A stretch of DNA of 64,000 nucleotides from Okapia johnstoni (taxonomy: Eukaryota > Chordata > Mammalia > Artiodactyla > Giraffidae): assembly GCA_024291935.2 (NCBI GenBank), contig CM044315.1, positions 53,108,385-53,172,384 on the forward strand. The letters are read 5' to 3'. The notes beneath the pieces were generated by a model. It was not told the DNA's origin and did no database searches. It saw only the letters and a list, made by a program, of their open reading frames with translations. The stretch's first letter is position 1, and each line of letters opens with the position of its first letter. Positions 23,140 through 34,149 of the stretch are shown here, one piece after another. Position numbers and translations under genes: made by a program.

Positions 23140-23347
23140 AGTTTTTTTTTAATTAAAGGATAATTGCTTCACAGAATTGTGTTGGTTTCTGTCAAACATC
23201 AACATGAATCAACCACAAGCAAGAATACTGGAGTGGGTTGTGATGTCCTCCTCCAGGGGATCTTCCCAACCCAGAGATCGAATCAGCATTTCTTACATCT
23301 CCTGCATTGGCAGGTGAGTTCTTTACCACTAGCACCACCTGGAATAT
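23140..23347 (-). mobile_element. Bov-tA head fused to an L1 3' end (possible chimeric insertion)
   Basis: Read on the minus strand, a Bov-tA head (23347 down to about 23221) runs without a gap into L1 3'-UTR sequence (complement of ATTGTGTTGGTTTCTGTCAAAC and ACATCAACATGAATC) and then poly(A) (T run at 23142-23150 on the plus strand). L1 does not resume on the other side of the SINE. This fits one chimeric reverse transcript or an L1 truncated exactly at a SINE. No convincing target duplication was found. Confidence 0.6.
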
Positions 23348-23351
23348 CCCA

Positions 23352-23500
23352 TTAGAATATATATATTCTAATACTCTAATAAGTAAATATTGATATTTTG
23401 GTGATATATACATATATATATATGTATGTGTGTGTATATATATATGTATATATATATACACACACACGTGTGTGTGTGTGTGTGTGTGTATGTGTGTAAT
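23352..23500. repeat. (TA)n(CA)n(TG)n compound microsatellite with self-complementary core
   Basis: ATATATA, TATGTATGTGTG, TATATACACACACAC then GTGTGTGTGTGTGTGTG. The CA and TG runs are mutually complementary and adjoin each other near 23457-23490, so the core is a near-perfect palindrome. Open frames across it are artefacts. Confidence 0.95.
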
Positions 23501-24187
23501 TTTTAATTACATGTGACTGGCTAGAATAATCTACACTATTGTTTGTTCTATAATCTTGGTTTAGGTCCTTATTAACATTGCTCTTTCTCCCGGCCACAGA
23601 CTTTACTGTTAACTCAGCCTTTCATTGGTTACAAACGAATATATAATATCTTACTGAACTCTATCTCCACTTATGGGAACACTCATCCTCTCCACTGCCC
23701 GCCCCCATCAGGTAGTAGTTTGACATGTGAACATGTCAGTTTTTTTTACTAGTGAAACTATTAATTCTGTTTATGAAGTAATAAACAGAGTCAAAAAACA
23801 GTCTGCTCTGAAGACTTTAGCACAGGATGTGATTTTTTATTTTCATATCGGTCTTTCAGTTTAAGTTGCTAGTGGATGAATGAACCAAGGCCTTTAGACA
23901 AAATTAAACTCAAAGAAACCCAAAACAATTTAAGTTTTTTCATATAGGTAGAAAATGATAGAATGAGTGGATCCAGCTGACATTGCTATTGTAACAGCAT
24001 TTAGACTTTGCAACCTATAGGCATCTCTCTTTCACAGATTAGGAACACAAGATTAAAGTAGTTTAATTGTCCAAGGCCTCATACAATGTAATAGGTCAGA
24101 TATGAAGGCCCATAAGTTTTAAAAGTTTGGGAACTCAAATTGAATATTTCTGGCACGAGTTCTTCGATCACCTCATCTCTACCTGGG
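23501..24187. other. Unassigned AT-rich sequence
   Basis: No repeat or gene recognised. Confidence 0.45.
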
Positions 24188-26226
24188 ATTCAGTTCAGTC
24201 AGTTGCTCTGTTGTGTCCGACTCTTTGCAACCCCATGAACTGTACCCCACCAGGCCTCCCTGTCCATCACCAACTCCAGGAGTTTACCCAAACTCATGTC
24301 CATTGAGTCAGTGATGCCATCCAGCCATCCCATCCTCTGTTATCCCCTTCTCCTCCTGCCCTCAATCTATCCCAGCATCAGGGTCTTTTCCAATGAGTTA
24401 GTTCTTCACATCAGGTGGTCAAAGTATTGGAGTTTCAGCTTCAACATCAGTCCTTCCAACGAACACCCAGGACTGATCTCCTTTAGGATGGACTGGTTGG
24501 ATCTCCTTGCAGTCCAAGGGACTCTCAAGAGTCTTCTCCAACACCACAGTTCAAAAGCATCAATTCTTCTGTGCTCAGCTTTCTTTATAGTCCAACTCTC
24601 ACATCCATACATGACTACTGGAAAAACCATAGCCTTGACTAGATGGACCTGGTTGGCAAGTTAATGTCTCTGCTTTTTAATATGCTATCTAGGTTGGTCA
24701 TAACTTTCCTTCCAAGGAGTAAGTGTCTTTTAATTTCATGGTTGCAGTCACCATTGGCAGTGATTTTGGAGACCAAGAAAATAAAGCCTGACACTGTTTC
24801 CACTGTTTTCCCATCTATTTCCCATGAAGTGATGGGGCCGGATGCCATGATCTTTGTTTTCTGAAGCTTTAAGCCAACTTTTTCACTCTCCTCTTTCACT
24901 TTCATCAAACGGCTCTTTAGTTCTTCTTTACTTTCTGCCAGAGGGTGGTGTCATCTGCATATTTGAGGTTATTGATATTTCTTCCTGCAATCTTGATTCC
25001 AGCTGGTGCTTCATCCAGCCCAGTGTTTCTCATGATGTACTCTGCATATAACTTAAAGAAGCACAGTGACAGTGGACAGCCTTGACATACTCCTTTTCCT
25101 ATTGGGAACCAGTCTGTTGTTCCATGTCCAGTTCTAACTGTAGCTTCCTGACCTGCACACAGGTTTCTCAAGAGGCAGGTCAGGTGGTCTGGTATTCCCA
25201 CCTCTTTCAGAATTTTCCACAGTTTATTGTGATCCACACAAAGGCTTTGGCACAGTCAATAAAGCAGAAATAGATGTTTTTCTGGAAATCTCTTGCTTTT
25301 TTGATGATCCGGTGGATGTTGGCAATTTGATCTCTGGTTCCTCTGCCTTTTCTAAAACCAGCTTGAACATCTGGAAGTTCACGGTTCACATACTGCTGAA
25401 GCCTGGCTTGGAGAATTTTGAGCATTTCTTTACTAGCGTGTGAGATGAGTGCAATTGTGCAGTAGTTTGAGCATTCTTTGACATTGCCTTTCTTTGGGAT
25501 TGGGATGAAAACTGACCTTTTCCAGTCCTGTGACCACTGCTGAGTTTTCCAAATTTGTTGGCATATTGAGTGCAGCACTTTCACAGCATCATCGTTCAGG
25601 ATTTGAAATAGCTCAACTGGAATTCCATCACCTCCACTAGCTTTGTTCGTAGTGATGCTTCCTAAGGCCCACTTGACTTCACATTCCAGGATGTCTGGCT
25701 CTAGGTGAGTGATCACACTATCGTGATTATCTGGGTCATGAAGATCTTTTTTGTACAGTTCTTCTGTGTATACTTGTCACCTCTTCTTAATAACTTCTGC
25801 TTCTGTTAGGTCCATGCCATTTCTGTCCTTTATTGAGCCCATCTTTGCATGAAATGTTCCCTTGGTATCTCTAATTTTCTTGAACAGATCTCTAGTCTTT
25901 CTCATTCTATTGTTTTTCTCTATTTCTTTGCATTGATCGCTGAAGAAGGCTTTCATATCTCTCCTTGCTATTCTCTGGAATTCCACATTCAAATGGGTAT
26001 ATCTTTGCTTTTCTCCTTTGCTTTTCACTTCTCTTCTTTTCCCAGCTATTTATAAGGCCTCCTCAGACAGCCATTTTGCTTTTTTGCAGTTCTGTTTCTT
26101 GGGCCTGGTCTTGAGCCCTCTCTCCTATACAATGTCATGAACTCCATCCATTATCATCAGGCATTCTGTCTATCAGATCTAGTCCCTTAAATCTATTTCT
26201 CACTTCCACTGTATAATCATAAGGGG
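24188..26226 (-). mobile_element. BovB LINE, 2.0-kb 3' portion (reverse transcriptase pseudogene)
   Basis: The longest BovB copy in the window. On the minus strand it begins just upstream of the reverse transcriptase (peptide 26028-25777, with QCKEIE and DTKGTFH) and continues through the finger-palm region (25716-25207: GGDGIPVELFQ, FIPIPKKGN, AGFRKGRGTRDQI, CFIDCAKAF). Next comes TGHGTTDWFPIGKGVCQGCP, the catalytic YADD at 24961-24950, and the C-terminal domain (CESWTIKKAE, ELWCWRRLLRVPWTARRSNQ). It ends in the GTTCAGT tail. Stops and frameshifts split it into at least five frames. The endonuclease domain is missing because of 5' truncation (family length about 3.2 kb). No clear target duplication. 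Confidence 0.95.
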
Positions 26227-27066
26227 TTACTGAAGTATTTATTCCAATACCTTTTCCCTCAGTTTCACAAACCAATGAATTACTGTTAATAGAACTCAAG
26301 AGACACTGAGTACCACTTAAAATGGTATATATAACTACTCTATTTTGATACTGTTCAACTTTTTTCAGTATCCACTTCCATACTCCTTTTATTCATTGGC
26401 GTAGACATATAAATACAGTTTAAAAATCTAAACACTTTGTCTAAAATTCTGATCTTATAAATAATAATTTCTCAACCTATATTAAACGTACTCTATTTCT
26501 TCAAGCTCATTCATCCTCTTTGATGCTGGGTAATATGGTTAGACTTTGTTTAAATGTAGAAGTTAAGCAATACTTATTGGCTACTTACTTCCCTGCAAAA
26601 ATCAGATCATTAATTTAGCTGATATTTTGTTTTTAGAGGACCAACAGGAGGAACAATAGGAGATAAGCTGAATTTTCAAATTGTTACCAAATCTTCTTCA
26701 GATCAACTCTTTTCTAAAATAGCAGGAAATTCAGAAATGAGAGAGATTTTAATTCAATAAAATTGGCATGCACCAATGGTTAAAAGCTTAAGGTGTTTCA
26801 TTAATAAGAGATAAATTTAAATACTATCCATAGAAACTTGAGCAAATTTTATTAAGGTGGTGATTTCTGATCTGTAAAAGAGGATTACAAAAGTGACTTG
26901 TCCATAGTATTCTGGCTCTCATTTCTCTCCCTTCTGTGTGGAGTTAAGCAGACTTAGGACTTCATTATTATTATTTCTGTGGATTTGGACAAATTACATA
27001 ATCTATTTTAGGCTCACTGTTGATGAAAAGTTGTTGTTAGAAGCAATGAAATAAGGTAAATAAAGC
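26227..27066. other. Unassigned AT-rich sequence
   Basis: Nothing firm. A weak MIR-like patch (GATTTCTGATCTGTAAAAGAGG) lies near 26860-26890. Confidence 0.4.
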
Positions 27067-27274
27067 CTCTAATGCAGTAGCTAGAAAATTCTGGCCCTCA
27101 AGCCAAATCTATCCAGCTACTTATTTTTATAAATATAGTTTTACTGAAACATAGCATACTTTTGTGTTAAAATGGCAAAGTTGAATATAGGGCAGAGCCC
27201 ATATGGCCCATAAAGTCTAAAATATTTGCTATCTGACCCTTTAGAGGAAAAGTTTTTCAACCACTGCTTTAATG
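27067..27274 (+). mobile_element. hAT-type non-autonomous DNA transposon (MITE)
   Basis: The 192-bp element (27075-27266) has CAG...CTG ends. Its right half reads GCAAAGTTGAATATAGGGCAGAG, CCATATGGCCCATAAAGTCTAAAATATTTGCTATCTGACCC, AAAGTTTTTCAACCACTG, typical of an old mammalian hAT family with GGCCC-containing arms. It has 8-bp duplications CTCTAATG (27067-27074) and CTTTAATG (27267-27274), the size expected for hAT. I am not sure of the subfamily name. Confidence 0.78.
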
Positions 27275-27296
27275 CAATGCCTAACATGATTATTTA

Positions 27297-27432
27297 TTCT
27301 TCTTCTCTTCTTTACTTCCTTCCTTTATTCTTTCCTTCTGTCTTTCCTTCCTCTTCTCTCTCCACTCCTTTCTTTTTTCACCTCTCCCACCATTTCTTTT
27401 TTTCTTCCTTCTCTCCTTCTGGAAAAAAAAAA
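27297..27432. repeat. Polypyrimidine tract (CT-rich)
   Basis: About 125 bases of almost only C and T (CTTCCTTCCTTTATTCTTTCC and similar), then an A9 run. This is a low-complexity tract. The apparent 80- and 82-codon frames here are compositional. Confidence 0.9.
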
Positions 27433-27449
27433 TGTATTGCCCATTATGT

Positions 27450-27860
27450 GAGCCAAGCTCTAAGCTAAATTCTGAATATGTCAACGAGACCCAATTTCTA
27501 CAACGTAGTGGTAGATAGACAAGTAAAGACAAGTACAATACAGTAAGTGTTATGGTGAAATAACTGCATATAGCTAGGTCTCCTAACCGGGCTCAGGAAA
27601 TTAGGGAAGTCTTCCTGGAGGAAAAGATCTGCAAGGTTAAATCTGGAAAATGAGTGGGCTTTAGTAATTAAGGAGTGAAGGAGGAGAAGAATGTTCCAGC
27701 AATGAGTATAATAATTGCAAAAGCATGATCACAGACAACACTGCTTTCCAGAACTTTAAATAGTTCAGTGTTGGGTGCTTTATGCAAAAGAATGCAGAAA
27801 AATGCAGCTAGAGAGCTGAGCATGGACCAGACTATGCACTGACTTATGAGCTATGGTCTA
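27450..27860 (-). mobile_element. L2 3' relic (antisense)
   Basis: GCTCTAAGCTAAATTCTGAATATG, GATAGACAAGTAAAGACAAGTA, GTGTTATGGTGAAATAA, AGGGAAGTCTTCCTGGAGG and ATGTTCCAGCAATGAG...TTGCAAAAGCATG correspond to the reverse complement of the L2 3' region. Confidence 0.65.
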
Positions 27861-28239
27861 GAAAAATGAATTGATTATACTAAAACTAGTGTGGAGGTTT
27901 TTTGCATCAAAGATAATCAAATTAGTCATTAAAAATATTAAGTGGTTGCAGTTTAAGAAAGTGGATAAAGGCAAATACTGTCGACATGGAGATAAATTTG
28001 ATGATTTGGAACACTCTGAAAACATACACAAATTTAATGTAATTAATGTTTAGGTGTGGTTTTCTAGGAATTTCATAGTATTGTATAACAGACTCGGGAA
28101 TTATCAAATCCTGTACTTTTAGAGAAGTTGCATAGAAGAAGTGCCCAAATTGGAAATAAAAATACAACATTATTATTACTAGCATATGCAAAGGTCTCAC
28201 AAACCTAGAGTATAATAAATTTTAGTCTCATATTTTAAA
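27861..28239. other. Unassigned AT-rich sequence
   Basis: Possibly more diverged L2, but nothing assignable. Frames on both strands (60 and 92 codons) overlap each other and carry no domain. Confidence 0.4.
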
Positions 28240-28800
28240 TCCCGACTAGGCTTCAGGAACCATTCTAAGCATTGAATACATAGCAATGCATAAAACATTG
28301 ATCCTCTTTTCATGGATACCATGTTGTAATTGGAGATACAACCAAAAATAAATAAATGCATGTAGAGTTGCAAGTGGTGCTATGTTCTAAAAAGAAAAGA
28401 ACTAAGTGTAGGGTAGAATCAACATAATGTGAAGTGCCTGTTTTAGAAAGAGAAATTAGTGAAGAATTCTTAAGAAGTGTCATTTTAACTGATACCTAAA
28501 GGTAAGAAGGAGACAGACAGGGAAAGGGTTAGCATTTTAGGCAGAATAAATGACATCAGTATAAATGTCCAAAGAAAGAAATGAGCTGAGCCTAGCATAA
28601 TTAGGGAATTAAAAATTATCAGTGAAGCTGGATAAAATGACTAAGAGAAAGAAATGAATGAGAAATACAGTAGATAGCAGGAGTCAGATATGAAGGAACA
28701 CTTAGGACTAGCACCATGATGAAATTTTGTATAAGTATAATGGGGAATTTAAAGCAGGCATGTGACATAATATGACTTATAGTTATGTTTTGTTTTCTCT
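28240..28800 (-). mobile_element. L2 relic (antisense), second copy
   Basis: GGAACCATTCTAAGCATTGAATACAT, AAAACATTGATCCTCTTTTCATGG, GTGGTGCTATGTTCTAAAAAG, TTTAACTGATACCTAAAGG and GGCATGTGACATAATATGACTTA follow the antisense L2 order further towards ORF2 than the previous copy. Confidence 0.68.
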
Positions 28801-28851
28801 TCACAGAGACGTCTCACACAGATTTACATTTACTTCCATGTACCTAACCTT

Positions 28852-29066
28852 GAGCTTCCCAGGTGGCTTGGTGGTAAAGTATCCACCTGCCAATGCACGA
28901 GATGTGGGTTTGATCCCTGGATTGGGAAAATCCTCTGGAGAAGGAAATGACAACCCATTCTAGTATTCTTGCCTGGAAAATATGATGGACAGAGGAGTCT
29001 GGTGGGCTACAGTCCAAAGAGTTGCAAAGAGTTAGACGTGACTGAGTGACTGAGCACACACACACA
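28852..29066 (+). mobile_element. Bov-tA SINE
   Basis: Complete from GAGCTTCCCAGGTGGCTTGG to GACTGAGTGACTGAGCACAC with a (CA)n tail. It lies 41 bases from an oppositely oriented copy. Confidence 0.94.
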
Positions 29067-29099
29067 TCCTGAAGAGTAACTGGTGAATAGTTCTGGAGT

Positions 29100-29321
29100 A
29101 ATTTGTAAGTTAGTTGCTCGGTTGTGTCAGACTCTTTGTGACCCCAAGGACTGTAGCCTGAGAGGCTCCTCTGTCCATAGAATTTCCCAGACAACAATAC
29201 TAGAGTGAGTTGCCATAACCTTTGCCAGGGCATCTTCGAGACCCAGGGATCGAGCCTGCGTCTCTTGCATTGCAAGCAGATTCTTTACCATCTGAGCCAA
29301 CTATGGAAGCCCAAATTTGTA
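29100..29321 (-). mobile_element. Bov-tA SINE with target duplication
   Basis: Antisense SINE (29108-29313) from AGTTAGTTGCTCGGTTGTG to CTGAGCCAACTATGGAAGCCC. An 8-bp duplication AATTTGTA sits at 29100-29107 and 29314-29321. Confidence 0.93.
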
Positions 29322-29344
29322 TAGTATGAGAATTCTAGTTGTTT

Positions 29345-30855
29345 AGCTGAGCTGTCCTCAGTGAAGCTATCCAGGCCTTGAGTTTTCTTTTAGAAATATT
29401 TTAAATTATTTATTTGATTTCTTTAGTAGTAATTGGATTATTTGTTTTTCATTTCTTTTGTGAGTTTTGGGAGACTGAATCCAATAAAATTTGGGAAATC
29501 AGTTTCTACTTTATTGGTATAAAGTTATACATAATATTCTCTTGCTTTTTTTTTTATTTTGCATTACCTATAGAGCTGTTATATTTCTTTTTGTTATTTC
29601 AAATATTACCTGTTTCATTTTTATCATTGGTCTTGCCACAAGTTTACCAACTCATTACCTTTCCAAATTGGTTTGTTGAGTCCCTTACTGCATTTTTTTT
29701 CTATTTCATTAATTTTGTTCTTCATGTTAGTATTATATTACTCCTATTGGTTTTGGAATTCATGCTACTAGAGGTTTTCCTTTTATTATTATTTCATGAA
29801 AAGAAAGCTTAGTTCACTATGCTTTCAGATTTATTTTCTAATAAATGCATTTAAGGTTGAAAACTGCATTAAATACAATTAAAACAGTTTCAGCATATCT
29901 TTATTATAATAAAGTTAAAAATATTTTCTAATGCCCATTATGATTATTCCATTGCTCCACATGTACTTAGGGTATCATTATAAAAATTACCAAACATATG
30001 GAAATTTTCTAGTCATATTTTTCTATTAATATTTTAAAAGTATAATAATATCAGAAAATGCTCTATGTATGATTTAAATTATTTTAAATATTTTGAGATT
30101 TTGTTCATATTTCAGGATAATTTTATGATCCATATAGACTTTAAAATGAATATTTTTCTGTTTTTGTGTATATTATTTCCTATATGCTCTATAAGTCCAA
30201 GCTTGTTTATAATGGTATTCAAATATTATATATTTACACTTTCTGATATTTTGGTATGACTATATATTTAAATTTAATAAATAAATAATTGTACACTTGT
30301 CTCATAAAATCTCCTTATCTCTAATTATGCCTTTTCTATTATAATTTTTTCTTTAATATTCTAATAGTTCTGACAGATCTCTTTTGTTATTTCCATATTA
30401 TACACTTTTTATATTGATTTTGGTTTCAACCTTTCTACATCCTTTTGTTTTAGTGTGACTGTTATAACTACTCATAGTCTTATTGGATGTGTGCCTGGAC
30501 ATATGTGTTTAAATTCAATCTCATAAACTATCGTTTAATAAGAAATTTTCATACATTTATATTTAATGCAAGTACTGTTAGATTTAATCTATCTTATTTT
30601 GTGCTTTATATTTGTCTCATCTTTTATTTTTCATTTTCTCTCCTTTCTTGACTTTTTAATTTTTTTTGGAGTGTAGTGGCAGGGTGGGGGTTAAATTTAT
30701 CATCCTGGGTGGATTTTTCCCCCTCTATGTCCGATTTGTAAAGAATAGAACTGATTTTAGCTTACTAAAGATTACTCTAAAAGTTACAGTATCTTTCTTG
30801 ATCAAGTTTCTGCTCACTTTTTCAAGCAAATCTATTCTTTATCTATTTTTTTTTT
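29345..30855 (-). mobile_element. Old L1 ORF2 relic (antisense)
   Basis: Antisense ORF2 text: AGTGAAGCTATCCAGGCCTTGAGTTTTC, TTTGATTTCTTTAGTAG, ATAAAGTTATACATAATATTCTCTTGC, TTTCATTAATTTTGTTCTTC, GCATTTAAGGTTGAAAACTGC, then ATTTAATGCAAGTACTGTTAG and CTTACTAAAGATTACTCTAAAAG. T-rich hydrophobic frames at 29414-29812 and 29491-29679 are artefacts of this. Confidence 0.78.
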
Positions 30856-30859
30856 CCTG

Positions 30860-31235
30860 AGCAGAGAGCAACAGAATGATTTCCAGACACTATTGCAGTA
30901 GATGGCATCATGCAGCTGAGTTCCCAACAATGGTATGAGAGTGGTAACTCTGCATGTCTTTTCTAGGCCAAGGTATTTCATAGAAGGTGTGATATATACA
31001 GTATGTCTTTATCCTTATGCTATCTAGATGCAGATAAAAAATTCTCAAAGGATATAAAATCCTTTAAATCAGAAAAAAGTTCTGAGTCCCTGAAGCACCT
31101 GATAGAAGAAATCTTCCACCACCTACTGGGGAACTCTTTTTAACTTTACATCAATGGTAAATAAACTTCTATGTTATTTGAATCTTTATATACGTGGGGG
31201 GTCTATTTGTTATAGCAATTAGTTTTATTCTTAAT
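30860..31235 (+). mobile_element. Possible old LTR or other mammalian repeat
   Basis: AGAGAGCAACAGAATGA, GGCATCATGCAGCTGAGTTCCCAACAATGG, CTTTTCTAGGCCAAGG, TCTGAGTCCCTGAAGCACC and AATAAACTTCTATGTTATTTGAATC follow a repeat I have seen in many mammals, with a poly(A)-signal-like end. I cannot name the family with confidence. Confidence 0.4.
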
Positions 31236-31562
31236 AATAAAAAAATGAACCTTGAATTGTCATCATCATAACTAAATATAATATTTGTTGCACTGTTTCA
31301 GCAGTCCAGTGAAAGTGATGTGACAGATAAAACATAACAGACTAGAAAACTCAGTATCTGATTTTCGAGCAAGACATTAAGTAAGACTAAAACTTGGAAT
31401 CATTTCAAAGTCCATCAAAATGCCTCTCAGATTCAGAAAAAGTCAAAATATTAGTACATAGTAATTGTTATTTGATGTGTATAGCAAGATTTTGAGGAAA
31501 AATACAATAGTTTAGGGGAAAAGAACATTTAGCCAGTTTGCAAGGAGAAGTGAAAGGGAATA
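31236..31562. other. Unassigned AT-rich sequence
   Basis: Nothing recognised. Confidence 0.45.
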
Positions 31563-31785
31563 TGTGCAGCTCCATGTGACGCTAGTGGTAAGGAACCTTC
31601 CTCTCACTGCAGGAGACATAAAGATGTGGAATCAATTACTGGGTTGGCAAATTCCTCTGGAGAAGGGCATGGCAACCGATTCCAGTATTCTTGCCTGGAG
31701 AAACCCATGGACAGAGGAGCCTGGTTGGCTACAGTCTAAGTGTCACAGAGTCAGACACGACTGAAACGACTTAACACGCAGGCAC
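31563..31785 (+). mobile_element. Bov-tA SINE (diverged head)
   Basis: A degraded tRNA-like head (GACGCTAGTGGTAAGGAACC) followed by a clear Bov-A body: TCCAGTATTCTTGCCTGGAG, GACAGAGGAGCCTGGTTGG, GAGTCAGACACGACTGAAACG. Confidence 0.9.
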
Positions 31786-32261
31786 TCATAGACAGTACTG
31801 ATTTTTCCATCCATTCTACTTATCTCCCTTACTTCTTTCCTTTTGCTTTTACCAGTAGAATGTTACTTCATGTGATAATGAATCTTATTCTCACTCTTAG
31901 ATCAGGGTGGGGCTGGCATGGAATTAGAGAGACAAATTGAAAGAGTATTTCAATAATAAAGACTAGGGAAACTGATCACTTAAAGTAAGTGGCTACAGAA
32001 GAAGGAAGAAATATTTTAATATATATTAAGGAGGTAAATTCTATACTGCAAAACCCATGGGTTAATTAAATATGGAAACAGAAGAAGGGATCAGGAAATC
32101 AAGAGGATTATTGCCAAGATTCTCATGAGCAACTGGACTATTGGTGGTGCCATTTCCTTAGGGAGGGAAAGAGAGAGATGCACAAAATCATGGAAGAAAA
32201 TTGAGAGTTCAGTTTTGGTTCTGTATATCTTAAATTCCCTTGAGTTCAAACACAACCATGT
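31786..32261. other. Unassigned sequence upstream of BovB
   Basis: No repeat recognised. It supplies the first 46 or so codons of the chance fusion frame described below (ATG at 32125). Confidence 0.45.
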
Positions 32262-33345
32262 TACAGTGCTATATGCCAAAGCCTTTGATTGTGTGGATCA
32301 CAACAAACAATGGAAAATTCTTCAAGAGATGAGAATACCAGACCACCTTACCTGCCTCTTGAGAAATCTGTGTGCAGGTCAAGAAGCAACAGTTAGAACT
32401 GGACTTGGAACAACAGACTGGTTCCAAATCGGGAAAGGAGTACATCAAGGCTGCATATTGTCACCCTGCTTATTTAACTTTTATGCAGAGTACAGCATGA
32501 GAAAAGCTGGACTGGATGAAGCACAAGCTGGAATCAAGATTTCCGGGAGAAATATCAGTAACCTCAAATATGCAGATAACACCACGCTTATGGCAGAAAG
32601 CGAAGAACTAAAGAGCCTCTTGATGAAAGTGAAAGAGGAGAGTGAAAAAGTTGGCTTAAAACTCAACATTCAGAAAACTAAGATCATGGCACCTGGTCCC
32701 ATCACTTCATGCAAGTATATGGGGAAACAATGAAAACAGTGACAGACGTTATTTTTTTGGCTTCAAAATCACTGCCACTGGTGACTGCAGCCATGAAATT
32801 AAAAGATGCTTGCTCCTTGGAAGAAAAGCTATGACCAATCTAGACAACATATTAAAAGCAGAGACATTACTTTGCCAACAAAGGTCCATCTAGTCAAAGC
32901 TATGATTTTTCCAGTAGTCATGTATGGATGTGAGAGTTGGACTTATAAAGAAATCTGAACACCAAAGAATTGATGCTTTTGAACTGTGGTGCTGGAGAAA
33001 ACTCTTGAGAGTCCCTTGGACTGCTAGGAGATCCAACCAGTCCATCCTAAAGGAGATCAGTCCTGGGTGTTCCATTGGAAGGACTGATGCTGAAGCTGAA
33101 ACTCCAATACTTTGGCCACCTGATGCAAAGAACTGACTCATTGGAAAAGACCCTGATGCTGGGAAAAATTGAAGGGGGGAGGAGACAGGGATGACAGAGG
33201 ATAAGATGGTTGGATGGCATCACCGACTCAATGGACCTGACTTTGAGTAAACTCTGGGAGTTGGTGATGGACAGGGAGGCCTGGTGTGCTTCAGTCCATG
33301 GGCTCACAAAGAGTCGGACACAACTGAGTGACTGAACTGAACTGA
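32262..33345 (+). mobile_element. BovB LINE 3' portion, reverse transcriptase mutated to YADN
   Basis: 5'-truncated within the reverse transcriptase palm (starts at YAKAFDCVDHNK). It continues through GQEATVRTGLGTTDWFQ and KGVHQGCILSPCLFN to the catalytic motif at 32569-32580, which reads YADN instead of YADD. It then follows ESEKVGLKLNIQKTKIMA and the C-terminal SNQSILKEISPGCS. The frame breaks near 32733, and a second frame is at 32924-33136. An in-frame ATG in unrelated upstream DNA (32125) gives a 202-codon frame, the longest in the window. The tail ends GACTGAACTGAACTGAACTGA. Confidence 0.95.
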
Positions 33346-33881
33346 ACTGATATTATTAGCTGCCTGTAAGGTAAAGGAACCCAAAGCAGGGAATAAGATG
33401 TTAACACAAATAAAAAAATAAGTAAAAAGTGGAACCAGAAGCCATCACTTTTAATCATGAACATTAACTTTGTCTGTTAGTGAACAGGGATCAATCAGCA
33501 GCCTAGACGGTTCCATCAGATTTATAACACCTCTTGTTTTGAGAGAAGTAAGAAATAACAGAATTATCTTAAGTGGGTGAGTAGAGAGGCAGAAATGTCT
33601 CCCCTGACATGATATATAGATGATCTGTGATTGTGACAGATTTGGTTTCAGGGATGAGGGAGGAATAAGGGAAGATGACTAGTCAATTTTGATTTAGGGT
33701 GCCCTCTTTGGATTAGGTATGCTGAACTGAACAAAGGAGACATATAGTGAGTGCCATGGCAGGATAAAGATGAAGACTTTTTTTCAAAACAGACCCAATG
33801 GGGTATCATATGAAGCTGTCATTGGGTTTAGTAACTGAAACTCTGAAATAGTCTCTAGCTATAACTATAGCTTATAGTTCC
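33346..33881. other. Unassigned sequence
   Basis: Nothing recognised. Confidence 0.45.
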
Positions 33882-34105
33882 TAGCTTCCCTGGTGTCTCA
33901 GATGGTAAAGCATCTGCCTGCAATGCAGGAGATCCAGGTTTGATCCCTGGGTCCAGAAGATCCCCTGAAGAAGGAAATGGCAACCCACTCCAGTACTCTT
34001 GCCTGGAAAATTCTATGGATGGAGGAGGAGCCTAGGAAGCTACAGTCCATGGGGTCACAAAGAGTCGGACACAACTGAGCTACTTCACTTTCTTTCTTTC
34101 TTTTA
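33882..34105 (+). mobile_element. Bov-tA SINE
   Basis: Full head (AGCTTCCCTGGTGTCTCAGA, GGTTTGATCCCTGGGTCCAG), Bov-A body and GAGCTACTTCACTTTC tail with short (TTTC)n. Confidence 0.94.
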
Positions 34106-34149
34106 TAACTATTTTAGTTCAGCATATCAGTAAAAACAGAGTCCTAGTA

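Noticed and set aside
27297..27432. CRISPR array or other regularly spaced repeats
   Set aside because: Only microsatellites and short tandems occur in the window, with no repeat-spacer pattern. The DNA is clearly mammalian.
29414..29812. 132-codon hydrophobic frame that looks like a membrane protein
   Set aside because: It is T-rich antisense L1 ORF2 sequence, where many TTT/ATT codons give false Phe/Ile/Leu stretches.
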